Shown here one piece after another: positions 38,403 to 52,300 of a stretch of 64,000 nucleotides of DNA. Position 1 is the first letter of the stretch; each line of letters begins with the position of its first letter. Both the position numbers and the translations under genes were made by a program. This stretch comes from Stercorarius parasiticus (lineage: Eukaryota; Chordata; Aves; Charadriiformes; Stercorariidae), in contig VWZL01001350.1 of assembly GCA_013396915.1 (NCBI GenBank), positions 62,001-126,000 of the forward strand, read 5' to 3'. The notes beneath the pieces are model-generated. The model made no database searches. It was not told the DNA's origin and was given only the letters and a program-made list of their open reading frames with translations.

Positions 38403-41400
38403 AAAACATTTGTTCAGTATGTAACCCAAAATACTATACTGAGTTATTTAGATGTAGGTCACATGCAGTTAATGAGCCAAAAAAAATTAGGTAGGATCCT
38501 CCTCAGTCTTTTGGCTCATCATTTATAACCTCCTCATCTCCTGAACAATTTGCACCTCTATTTGTTAAACTACTGTGCATTTAGAACTGAACACATTAGC
38601 TGCAGGGATTTAATGCTGTAACAACAGCAGAGTGCTAGATATCCATAGGTAAGTGGCCATACTGCTGCCAAACTCTCCTGTACTACAGGAGGAGGAGTAC
38701 ACAGCAAATTGAGATTATGCAACTGAGAAAAAAATAACTTTCTACGATCTCAAATGAACATGAGGGTACGAAAGGGAGTAGACTTGTTTTTTCATCCTTC
38801 ATAACCTAGAAAAATCTCTGAGAGTATGGTTTCTCCTGTACTTTCTCTTTCATCTGTGCAAAATGTGTTCTCCTACCACTGCTAAACCGGATTACAGAGA
38901 TTCAGACTTTGCCTCAGAAGACAGGAACAGAGCTACATGTGCAACTTCAACATTACGAGACAAGGAACTGAAAGTGGAGCAAACAAATATTTAAAAAAAA
39001 AAAAAGAGACAGTCTAAGCATCTGAAACTTACCCTTCCAGAACAGTTCACGAAATAAACAGTATATTGCTACATGGAATGCTTCAAATTAAGGTGCGGCA
39101 GAGCTGAGAGTACACAGTCCACTGAAGCCAGGCAACATTTGTTATGTCTCTATACTCAGTAACAAAGGGAAGCAGCAGTGACATTCCCAGATTCCTACAG
39201 AAACCAGTCACAGCCTTTACAAGTGACACCATTTTATTACTTCCTGCCTTCTAATGGCTTAGTTTGCAATCACTGCATCCTTTTGATTAGAGATACGCAT
39301 GAAATCAAATTAACACATTTGTGTTAATATGCCTTTGGACTAACTACTCAAGATAAGATTCATGATCCACAGCCATCCCATATTTTCATGTCTTCATTGT
39401 TCTTTTTTATATAGTGCATCTTTGACCAGAAGTTTTTGTCCCATACCCAACTGCTGCTTACTTTCATGACAAAGGGCAATACGTGCTTTTGCATAAGATC
39501 ATATATTTCATGACAAAGGCCAATTAAAAAAGCATCATGAGAAGTGACGGTGTTGACTTGTAGGCATTAATTGATCAATACTCTCCAGTTTAGGTGTAGA
39601 ATTTTTGCTAGAGTTATGACAAATTTTGTATTATTTATTTTTAAAGCAGTAGTTTGGTATTAACTAGTTACGTGCAGCTTCCTTTCCATGCTTCAAAAGG
39701 GTTAAGTACTGAAGTCATAGGAATTTCAGGCGGTCATTTGTAAAAGTGTTAAGCTGTGCAGCAAGATGTAAATTATCTTTCAGGTAAGGGAAGGAATAAC
39801 TAACCATTTCTTTTACTATAAAATTACACATGCAATAGACAGAAACATTGAGAGAAGGCCTTACTGTCGTGCAGACATCAGTCAGAATTCCCTACTAAAG
39901 GCAAGCTGAGCAACAGAGTGACAGGATTTATTCTAAATCCCTATAACAGAAGAACATCTGCTACAATGAAGATACAGTAAATATATCTAAAATTTCAAAT
40001 AGTGAAAGCTAATGTTCACACAAAATAAGAAAGTGTTGTTTACTCAAATACTACAATGGCATAGTTAATTTCTTTAATTAAGGAAAGAATAAAAATGACT
40101 AACAGATGGAACTATACTGAAATAGTGGCTTATTTAAATGTGTTTATGATACAAAAGCAGGAAATAAGCACATAAAATTTCACTGTAAAAACAGAGCAAA
40201 GAAATTGTTCACTCTACTCAATGCTGCTATTTTATGTAGTACCATTTTTATTTTAGACCAACTGTGATGTAGTTTTATTTAGAAAACTAAGAGAAGAACT
40301 AGAGAATCAATTCTGCAACAGAATTCTTTATGTAGGTTTTAGATCTTTATTTTTTACAACAACGAAAATACCTACCATTTTGTGCTTAGAAAATTATTTC
40401 TTGGGTATAAAACAATGAAAAAAGTGACGAAAGCGAGCACTGTATACTTAAAATCTGTCATCCAACATTGCATTTTTGTATCACCCCCTCATTCTTATAC
40501 TGTCTTTTCCTCCTCACAGAGAGTACTTTAAGTGACAAGTAGCTGCATGATACTTTTGAAAAACAGGTCTTCATTCATCTCTTGGTGAATAAAAGAGTCA
40601 TGAAGTTTCCAAGTCTACATTCACTGTACAGAGCTTAAAGCCAAAGTTAATCAGTACTTGAGTGAACAGCAGCACACACCTTCATTCCTATAGTCTTGAT
40701 AACACCGACTTAAAAATCTCCCAAGAAAAATATTCTACTTCTTTTACACTCTTTAGCATTGTAACATTATTCCCACACACCAAAAGAAGCCTGTGTTTTT
40801 TCTTCAAAAATTGTCTATTAAAACAGGTACTCTAAAAATCAGAAGTTTACTACATAAATAAATGCTTTGAATTTGAAGAATATATAATTATTAGGTCATA
40901 ACAGAACTACTAACTTCTCTGCCAAAACATAAAATATCACTAATTCCTGATAATTTCATGGTACTAAATTGGGATTTGTCTACATTAGTATTTTATTTCA
41001 GATAAGGAGCATGCTTCTGAATCTCCTGATTTGCTCCGCTTTATATGCTTTGATTCACATTATGCTGTGCTCTTGGAACCATCAAACGGGATTCCTTTTA
41101 GATGACACTCATCTGGACAGTAATAGGTACTCACTAGTCTGGACCACGCTAGAGCTAGTCCAAAGAAAAACCTTCTGAAGTGTTCACAGCGCAAACGTTA
41201 CATCTTCAGCCTAACTTGTTTTAGTCCACAAATCCACACCTGCCAGGCTGTGGGATGTGACGACGCAGAGACACCCCCAGCTACCCAACGTCTCAAGTGT
41301 GCTCTGCCCACCGGCAGCTCCAGTGATGCCAGGGAGGCTCCACCTCAACTTCAGGCATACTTTATTCACAAATATTACACCAATTGGGAATGCTGTTGCA

Positions 41401-43820
41401 ACACACAAAAGAAAATTTACAAAATTTCATATAAACCATAATGAGATGCTAGCATAATGTAAAATCCGACATAGATGCTGCCAGCCAAATGATGCCGGAG
41501 CACCCAAACACAGTCCTCGGCACCACTGGGATACATCAAGCAAACATTTGGAAGATGCTGCAGTCTACAGCGTGAGCTCTGGCATTCCTGCTCTATAGGT
41601 GTGTGTTCTCAGTCACTTTCCACTCTTCCTTCTACAGGAAGGGACAGCTCTTCCTTACTGCCAATCAGACAGACAAAGCAACCAGCAGTCCTGTACTTGT
41701 CTGTGTTTAATGCAGCACAAACCATTTTTTTGTGGGTAGGGCAGGAGAGACTCTCATGAGAGAAAACAGGAAGCACTTCTGAAAGAGATCTTGAAAAACC
41801 AAATCAGCAAAATAACCAGAGGTTCCTTTATCCTAGGTTGCAAAAGAGAAGCTAGAGTAGTAACTATAGCAACTCTGATTTAATGTTGCAGGTGGAAAAA
41901 AAAAAATCTGGTCACACCTATAAATCCCATAAAACAATTTTTAATTGAGTATATTGTCACTAAAATACAAAATTTTAAATTATTAAAATAACTTAAGAGA
42001 AGGATTTTTGTGTGAAAATTTCAGCAAAAAAACAGTTAAAGCTTCCCAGTTGTAGTTTAAGAAGGTGGGGACAGAAAAGAACCTGACTTTTTTTTTTATT
42101 CTCTCTCAAAAATTCCACAAACTATTTATAGACAGCTCTAATATACTTGGCAGCAGGCAGTGGAAATTGGAAATCTAGCAGAGACACTGGCTCAGCTTCA
42201 ACAAGATTCCTGATTTTAAGCACATAAGTAGCTCTATTCATGTCAAACCATATACTTCTGCCCAGCCAGGTATAAAGGAAATTACTTGTCTGACCAATGC
42301 CTACAAGTTGTACGTGTTCTCAGGTGGTAATCTAGCACAGCATTTTGGATTAGACAGAGAGTACAAAAAAACCAGATTACTAAAACCAATTAAACAGTTC
42401 CAACAGTGAATACAGACTTCTAAATTACAGCTAAATCTCAAGTAATCTTAAAAAAAAAAGATAAGCAAAGGAAAGTACACCAGAAACTAGGGCAGGCAGG
42501 GAGGGAAGCAAAACCGACTATACTGCCTACCCATCCTTAAATGAACTATCTCCTTTATAAGGCTTAGGTGCCTATTCTTAACTGATGAGACCCTACCATG
42601 AATGCAAACCTAACAATTTGCCCTCCTGTTTGTAAACATTCCACTGCCATATTACTTACAAACCTAGAAAAAGTCAAAGTTTCTAGCTATTTTAAACAAC
42701 TATGTTTAAAATAATAAAACTCAGTTATTTTAACAAAGGACTGCTCAGAGCCTTTGTACATGTTCAACTGCAGTAACTATTCTTTTCTTCTGAAATTCCA
42801 TTTCAGATACTAAAAGTATTTCACACTTGAGAAGTGCCAGACTAGGGGAAAATTTTGATGTGTAGGCTGCAGAGCGGTGATACAGTAGGGGGAAGAACAT
42901 TTCAGATTTGATTCATATTCTTCACATGCTTCATGCTTTCATCTACTACAGTTTCTGTAAATCACTGTTGCAGTAAAAAAAAATGGTTTTGTTTTTGCTC
43001 CATGCAGGTTTAGATTGATTTCCGTCTTAATTCCTTATAAATACAGGAACAAATGGCACTAGGCAGCAGTCTGCATATAGCCAGTATATTATATTTTAAA
43101 AAAAAAGAACACCAAACCAAAACCAAACGTTTACAGTCAACCAGAAGACTTCAGGCCTCTATCAGAAGTTAGATAGTAAAAGCAGGGCTTCAGTTCATAC
43201 ATTCTTAAGATACAATACTGCTGGTTATCCTGTTTTCTTCAGTGATTTGATTCCATTCTGTTTCGAAAAAGCACTAACAGAAGAAACAAAATCATTATTC
43301 ATGAACTAGTAACTGCAGCCATCATAAATCTATTATAAGCTTGCAGAAATGAAAATATTAGTTGCTATAACACCATGAATCCCTACCAGGAACCCTCAAA
43401 ACATCCAAGCTTCTCATTCCAAGTGATAGCATGACTCAGAATTACAACTAATTTTTTTCCAAAAACGACTTAAGTAGTGTAGGAGTATTCGATATTGGGG
43501 GGTGGGGGAGAATCACGAGGATTTTTGAAAAAAAGGAAAGCACTGCTCCACTGCTGCATCTTTATTACAGAGCCTACATCTCATGTGACCAACAACTCAA
43601 AAGAGAAAAGAAAAACAGTAGTCATATTGGAAAGGGGAAAAAAAACAAATTAAAAAAATAATCATCACTTAAGATACATCCAGAGAATAATGGTTTCAAA
43701 ACCCAGAAAGGTCGTTGCAGTCATAAAATAAAGTTACAAAATCTATTTATTTTAAGTCTTTATTCAACAGATGGGCTAAGATGTTACATTCAGGCAGGAA
43801 TCAAGGAAGAAATTTCATAT

Positions 43821-43936
43821 AGTGATAAAGCTATCAGTACTAAAGAACCACTGCAGACAAACTGGATAGTAAAACCAAGTGAAACAGAACTCTGACTTAC
43901 AGCTATCCTGTGCTAACAACTCCTCATTGTGCCTCA
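43821..43936 (+). repeat. 116-bp direct repeat, copy A
   Basis: Base-for-base identical to 46284-46399, and flanks diverge at once on both sides. It lies in LRP12 intron 1 and belongs to no repeat family I recognise. Confidence 0.95.
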
Positions 43937-46283
43937 TTGAGCAGGGGGTTGAGAAATCTAAACATAATTTCCAGATTTGCCATATTCTTTCTGATACATT
44001 GGCCTAAGCAAACCAGGGAATACTGGAATCAAGAGTATACACCCACCGAGCTTCAACTCTGCCTTCCTGAAGGTAACAACAATAAATCAGAATTAACTGC
44101 AAAGCATCCCAGCTGCATTCACTGTAATGACATAACTGAATTGAATGCAAGCCATTTACTGGAAAGGGTGGTGAAGCAGCAGTATATTTACATACACATT
44201 TTGCACATACATCAAATATAAAAATCATAAAAGCACAGCATGTTTATTGCATCTAAGAAAAATATCCTCATTTGAAAGATAAAACTGTGTTTTCTTCCCT
44301 TCTCACTACTTATTACTAGAAATAAAACTTTGATTTTGACAACCTTTTATACTCTTTAATGTGTTTTGGTTTCTTTCTGATAGAATTAAAAAGCACTGCA
44401 GAGTTCCCAAGAAAGCTTGTTTGCTTTAATTTACAAGAAAAGTTCACAGAAACCACAGACCATGCAAATACTCGTGCAGACTTGTTTATGCAAAGTCTGG
44501 CAACCGGAGTTTTTAGACCCCCAGCACCTATTCAGACTGAAACTGGACTTACACGAAATGTCACACAGTCTGCCCAGCTATCCTCCAGTAATACAGGACA
44601 GAGCCTCTGTCCCTTATTAATGCTTCACTGAACTAATTAAAGTGTAGAAGTAACCTCCACAGCGTTAATTCAGCACGCCATCCTTCATATGGACTGCAAC
44701 AACACAGTAAAAAAAGCTGCCAAAGGAGGGAAGAGCTCCCAAGCCAATGTGCTTCTTGCCTGTGCCTTCAACATCCTTAGAACAATGCTTTTTGTTAATC
44801 TCGTGCAAACACCCATGTGCAAAATTAATTTCATTATTTATTATGAATAATTTGATCTGCTCTAGTTATAGCAGACAGAAGTGGAGATGTCACTGAGTTG
44901 AGGGAAGCACCACATGTAGATGCTTCCATTCTCAGTATTAAAAAGACATTCAATCCACATAGCTCTTTCTCTGTTATTTGTCAGCTTCAAAATTCCAATC
45001 ACTACGATAGCAAAGGCTATTAATTAGCTATACTAATTTTCTACACTTGCCTAAACTATGCTGTTTATTAAATATCCTCAGGACCTAGGAAGAATAAGAG
45101 ATGAACTTGCTATAACTTGCCAGTCATAACATACTGCATTCCTCAAACTACACTGTGAATTGCTTCTATTCAAAGAAGACAGACATTAATAGAAGACAGA
45201 TTGCCTGCAAGATATGAAATTGATTTTACTTAGATTAATAACTTATTTAATTAAGAATCAGGTCTTAAAATAGCCATGGCATACTCCTGGTACGAACACG
45301 TGTGCACACATACTTGCATGAGTACGCTCAGCACCCATGTAAGAATTCTGTGTGGCAGCCTTGCTACTTTCACATTCTTTTGTTCAAACAATTTAGTTTC
45401 ATCAAAGCAAACAAATGATAAGGGAAATATCCATTAAAATTTCTAATCCAGTAAAATTTATTTTCTCTCCAGTTTTTTTACCCAAGACCTGTGTACACTT
45501 CAAGAAAATTCTGCTACAGCTACTGCCTGACTCAAGTCATTGATTCTAAAATAGGAAACTTTAGGAAGTTCCATGGATATTTTAAAAAGTCTAGAAGTAA
45601 TTTATATGTATATATATAATTAAAAAACAATAGACAAACAGGTGCAAATCTCTAAGACCCAAACTGGTATTTCTTTCCCTCTCTTTGGGAAGCAGATATC
45701 TTCTTTATTTTTTTTTCCCCTTCCATGTTATCTGCTATTAATCCTGTGATTCTTGTCCTGCAAAAATGATGCTGGTGCTGTACCTCGCACATTAGCATAA
45801 GTATACCTGTAAAAGAGTTTAACACCTTTTATTTCAAACACTATGCAGTGTCTTAAAAATAAATTCGCAAAAAGTTTAGTCTTCTTTAGTTGGCTCACGG
45901 TATCTGTGAAACACAGTAACATGCTACTGCATTTTTTCATAAAAGTACAAATAACTTTCATCATGATTATAGCTTTACTGTGTCAGGATCTGTACAAACA
46001 AGAAAAACAACTCTTGCTCCACAGAGCTCACTGTGAAAACTGCGTAAGTTACATTTTTATCAGGTAAAGGAAAGGACAATTAAAAAAGCACAATACATAA
46101 AACCATTGGAAATCCCAGCACACCAGATACTAAAACATCATCAAATGGCTTTATAGGAACCACAGCAGAGTCAAGAGGGTTTGAAGAAAGCAAATATGAT
46201 GCCTTTGGGTTTCCCATGGACAGATCTACCCAGGTGGTGGGAAGCACACGGGAAAGAATGGCTGAACTTGAGTAATGTTAATA

Positions 46284-46399
46284 AGTGATAAAGCTATCAG
46301 TACTAAAGAACCACTGCAGACAAACTGGATAGTAAAACCAAGTGAAACAGAACTCTGACTTACAGCTATCCTGTGCTAACAACTCCTCATTGTGCCTCA
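46284..46399 (+). repeat. 116-bp direct repeat, copy B
   Basis: Identical to 43821-43936, offset 2463 bp, same orientation. No target-site duplication is evident around either copy. Confidence 0.95.
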
Positions 46400-49300
46400 C
46401 CTTGCCTCTCTCCCCTTAATCACAACAAAGTTCAAAATTCTGAACACTCAAGGTGGAAACTTCAGGAAGCATCTGGGAAAGTCTGAATTACATTAATTAT
46501 GCTGGAGGTAGTTATAAAGACAGAAGAGCTTATGTGAAAACAGATGCAAAACAATAACGACAATATGAAGACAGTAAACACTGCCACCTTTATATGCAAT
46601 GAAAAGAAGCCCACGTCTGACAGCCAGAATACTTCCTTTCACATTCCATAGTACTGCAGGGTACTGGAGCCTCTTGCCATGGGGATTCTCAGTAGTTAGA
46701 ACAGACAAACACAGTCTTCTACTATCAGGAACTAGAAACAAGGGTGTTGGATATTATTACGACTCCACAATTGCAAAATAAAGCAAAGAAATCCTTTCTG
46801 TAGAGTTGGATAAGCATTTCATTTTACATCCAGTTTAGGCAGCTGCAATTCAGCAGAGTACAGCACACTTTCAAGATAGCCACAGTGTAGGTAACGTTAG
46901 CCAAAGAGGGCAGAACAAAGTTTGCTTCAGAACACTTAAGTATAGCGTTTCCCTACTGTCAAACTACATCCCTGAGACACAAAAGTTACCACCAGAAAAC
47001 TTTAAATGTGTTAAAGCAGACACACAGCTAATTTACTATATGGATTCTGGTTGTGGCTTTTTGCAAGGGCAGTGTTTGTTACAGAAATTAAAAGATCACA
47101 GTGACTTGAGATGCCACAGTATCCAATAAAGGCTGTTTGTATGACCCTAAATGCACTCTCTCTGCCTACTCTCAATAGAGTTAGTAAGAAAGTCTCACAT
47201 AGTACAGGTCACAAAATCCCAAGTTTTATTACATCACAGTAGCTCTAAACTTGTGTTGTTGTATGGGCTGGGACAGCCACTAAAGAGAAGTCCTGCATAC
47301 TTCAGCTTTATCTCACTCTTTCTCGTAACATAGAATTTGCACTCCATCCTGCTTTGCTTCTCAAACATGCACAGATACTCCCACCCTGACCCTCTGCCCA
47401 CCACGTATGTGTACCCCAGGGGAGCAGAATCATCATTTCACTTGAAGCACTTTGCAAGAAATTGGAAATGCCTATAAAATTCATGATACATGCCTTATTT
47501 GTTTATCTCAGGGTCAAATAATCCCAAATTCGGTGTCTCGTTGTACTCGAAACCTTCATGTCTCAGATGTAAATTCATAGCCACTCAAAAGAGCGGATTT
47601 CCAAGAAGCTAGATGGCTGAAATAGGCACATTTAAAAGTGTGAACTGGCCCATTGGCTTCCACCTAATGCTACCACCTCTAAGGAAAAGCTCTATGGAGA
47701 TGAATGAGAAAGAAATAAACTGCCCCCCTTTCACCAAAAGACAGCAATACTTGGGACTGTACCATCCCTCTCAGCTTCACCAGGGCCAGCATGGGGCTGC
47801 CCATTTCCAGTACCCCTCTTCTCAGGCTTACCCACACGCCAGTCCCACCAGCAGAACTAGGACGGGGGTTCACACAGGCAGGTGCTCCCCAACCCCTCCA
47901 GGTCCTGGGAAGTTCACCAAGAAAACACAGAGCCCCCCCACGCTGCAGTATGCTGCAAAACCTTACCAAACCACCAGTTTCCCCAGGGAGGGAAAAGCAG
48001 GTAGCCATCAGTGAATGCGTACACACAAACACACAGAGGGCTCTCTCCAGGACAGGGTTCCTATGGCAAAAGCAGAACAGGAAGAGAGGTTTAAACATAA
48101 CGAGTGGAATGAACACCTCTGAGAAGAGAATGTGATCAAACAGGTATTTCCAAAATCCTTATCACCATTTACCTTGACATTCATATTTATAATCACCTTC
48201 CAGTAAGCTATCCCTACACTTGTACACCTTGTCTCCGCTTTTGCCTTGACACAAGCTCTTCCAGCTCTTCTCATCTATCCCTTTCTTGACCAGAAAACAT
48301 ACTCACCACACATGCTTACATGAGCCACCAACTTCCTTCCTGAGAACAGTTTTAACAACTAACTTCTTTTTCTGCACTCCGACTTCCTAAAAAAACTTAT
48401 TAAATATATGGAATACTATACCAAAGCGTGTTTTTGACTCTTCCTCTGAGGAAATCTCTGCCGAGAGTCATCCAGATAAACACCAGATGGCTGAAGGTCA
48501 AGTTACATAAATACTGCCCACCCCTTTGTCCAGCCAGTTCACCACCCGATACTCCAAAAGCCACTCCAGTTGTTTGCGCATATTCACTTTTATCTGGCAA
48601 TCTGAATATCAACTTGAGCCTAGTTTCCCATGGATCACACAGCATAAAAGCAGTTGTGCACATCTGTACATTCTGCACAGCTTCCAAATACTTCTATTTC
48701 TACCACATTTGGCAGAAGAGTAATAGTCCCAAAAATCCAGCTAATAAGCATTACAAGAAAAAAAATTATATATTTTCACTTGTGTTCCAACATAAAGGTT
48801 TCATTGTGAAGTTTCTTGTTGCCAAATGTAAGAATTTCCACACAGAATGATAAAAGACGTTCTACCTGTCTGCTTCCAATAGAAGATAGTTGGTCTGAAG
48901 GAGCTCTTTAAGTGGCAGTAGCAGATCATCACTAAACCTTTTAAAGCAGTCTGCAGCCATTCACTTAAGAAACAACAGCTGAAATATACAATGGACTGTG
49001 TTTCCTATGAGCAGAAGAGGATTGGGATTTTGAGGATGAGAGAAGTTACTTGGTAATCACATTTGTAAAACCAGACAAGGACGGGAGTTGGAGCTTTAAA
49101 TAAAGTACAACAGAGGCATTGCTCTTTAAGTAGCCTATTTCCAGTTCCACAATGAAAACTCAGCAACTGCATCTTTCCCAAAAGGGTGCTGTTTGCATTT
49201 AAATACTTTAGGACCATTCTTCCTCCTTTATCTTCCCTGAGGGACAGACTAGTCTGCCTACACCAAGAATTGAGACTTCTCAGAAGAGCAGTTCAGATCA

Positions 49301-52300
49301 GTAAGTCACATTCCTGTTGCCTCTCATCCTTTTAACAAGCCTGCCTTTTCCCACACTGACTCTGCCGTAAATTAAGCCAAACCAAGACTCCCCACTTCAC
49401 ACTCACACACAAAATCGGTGTAAGACCAGAACTGTGGACTAACAAACTACTCATGCACAATCATGGAGCAGGTATTTATTTCCTGTGCTTCAGCTTCTAC
49501 CCTGCAAACAACAATACTTTACAGTGTGAGGGGTTATTGATCTACCTTAAAAAAACCTCAGATAATAAAGCGCATTTAGGCAACTACACAAAAAATATTT
49601 TAAAAGAAAAGTGTTAATTGAAGGTTTGTTTCCAAGCATGCCACATCAGTAAAGCACTGTAAATCTAGATGTGAGTTAAGTTTTCAGTACTCTTTTAGTA
49701 TTTTAAGAAGAAAGCTCAGTACCAGCAAGTCACCACTTGATACTCAAGTGTTCTTTTACTTCCTATGTGGCACCTCTTTGTAACAGTCAACTAGGGAAAG
49801 AAATTCAAACAGCAGCTATTTGCTGGGACACTCAGATTCAACCTGTGTATCAATGAAACAAAATTATTTTTTTGAAGAAAGGGATGAAGAATGCTTTGGA
49901 AAAATAGCTATGTGAAAAATATACTAGTTTTTATGTTAATACCATTTACCAAACTTGACAGGCAGTTGTATTCTTTTGGATGTAGCTTCTTTTCAATTTG
50001 CATGAAAAGCATTGTTACACTTGTGTGTTGATGAAAGCAGATTACATCCCTTACAATTCCTTACTGGAAACTCTGCCTGATGAATAATAATAAGCCACAG
50101 TTTAAGGGCATTGGTTTTGCTGTGTCTTGGCTATTCAAGAAAGGAAGAGTATATCAGTACAAGAGGTACAAGTTCTGGGAAAGAAGTATAAAGGAAGTCT
50201 GGAATATTTCATGGTATTGAGTTTTCCATTCCTCATCTTTTATTGATAGTATATATATACACCACTTTCTAAAATTAGGAAGTACTTTCAAGTTGATATA
50301 GATTGCAAAACTGAAGAGCAAGGCTTATTTGTGATAGATACTATGAAGACTGAATACTTGCAAATTTTTGCACTGTTTATACTTCATCATTGATTGTTAT
50401 CCATTTGACTATTTACTTGATTTTCCATTCTGGATCATCTGCAGAAGTACTCAGAGGCTCAGCATTGACATTACAAGACAACTTTTATAAGGATTCAGTC
50501 ATTACCAGTGTTGGGGCACCAAGACAACGTGATTTCTCAAGAGATCTACATATTCACTCTTGAATTATTTTAGCCAGTTCAGTCCCCAAAAGGTAACCAT
50601 TAGGCCTGTTGCGTCTAAAAGAGATGGTACAGATGACATTCCTGTTCGGCTTTGTCCCCTCAAAGCAAAACAAACTATATAGGTTTCTAATGTGGACCAC
50701 CTACAACAGAGATAAATGTCCTAAAATAACCCCAGGTGGGTAAAACTTCCAAATGCAGCTTTTTATAAAGATAATTTTGAACTAATAAACACACCACTGA
50801 AAGTTCTAAGGTCTAAAGTTAATTTCATTGCTTATAATTATCAAACTGCAGGTAACAATTTTACTACCTTTTTTAAAAGCTGTTCATTTTGATTTGACTG
50901 TGATCTGATTGATGCCAGCAGTAAAATCTAAACTGATCACAACGAAGCACAGCAAAGTCAAGGCTGAGTATGGATTAAAATTCCAGACACCCTCCCCCTT
51001 CCTAATATGTATATATGTATTCGAAGCAAGCATAGGACTTAGTAGTACTTACACAAAATCATATGCAAGTTGGAAAACCAAAGACTTACCTTGATTTTGT
51101 AAACTTCTGCTAACACAAAATTATGGCCGAAGTCAATGACTAACTTCACTAAGGAAGGGCTAAGGCAACAGTCAACAGAACTAATAGGAGACAACCTGAA
51201 GCACAAAGAAAAGTTAGCCTTGGCTAAGAAACAAAGTTATGGGTTAATGACAGAGCCTGCCCTACACAAATATGCAAATACTAGCTGTTGAGAAGTTTAA
51301 CTGAAGAACACAGTAATTGGTAATATTATTTTTTTTTTAATAATCATGACCATGCTACAACAGAGGGTGCTTCACTCCATGCTGCTACAGAAAGGTTTTA
51401 AGGTTCAAATAGCTATGGGTTTCCTTTTTAAGGAATGTAGCTTGAAGAGGGAAATGGGTAAATTAGGCTTCAATGCACTAATTCAGCTGTAAAATTAAGG
51501 GCAAAAAATAACATATACAGGCAGATATTCCACTCTATTAAAAGCCAACCTGCTAACAAAATTCAGCACTTGCTCCTACACCCTTTTTAAAGGGAGGCAC
51601 TGAATTTTAAAATAGCAAAAAATGTGACATAGCATGGTGACAAGTACAAGATCAACGTCAGATAATGCCTACATGCTCAAATTTCTATTTATCTGCTTTT
51701 ATATAATGAAGTATATTGTTCATTTAAGTACACATCCTTCCTGTTTAATAGCAGATTTCCAGATATAGGGGAAAAAAGCAGACCCAGGACAATGGAACCC
51801 CATAAACTGCAAAACACATACTCTGATTACATGTCTAAATAAATTAAAATATCTTCAGACACTTCAAAAATACAGCAAAGTACACAGTATTTCAGTACAA
51901 GCATGAAAGAGCTGCTTAATAAGAGTCCGATGCCATGATCCTTACATTCATAGCAATAATTTATAAACTATGTTCAACAACTCACAAGTTTAAAGCTAGT
52001 TCAGACCTCCTTCCCATCAGAGTAACTCATCTCCCTTAAAAAAACCTGTTCAATGTGATCATTTTACTTGAGTAACACACCCACACCCGAAAAACTGTGC
52101 ATTCTTATTTCAAATTAGGTGCTTTGAGCACTTTATTGCCTCCCAAACGTGCAGTATGGTCAGCAAGCAGGATCTCAGATTAAAAATTCAAATTCAGCTT
52201 TATTGTGGTCATTAATCATTTCTGAACGCTATTGCATTTTATGCCAAATTCCTTCATGTTCAATGCTCTAAACAGCTATATCCAGAGTGCAGATCCACCT

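Noticed and set aside
47613..48135. Possible gene at 47.6-48.1 kb (133- and 114-codon plus-strand frames, 145-codon minus-strand frame)
   Set aside because: Frames overlap in conflicting directions, no splice or family support, and Pro/Ser-rich composition follows from C-rich DNA.
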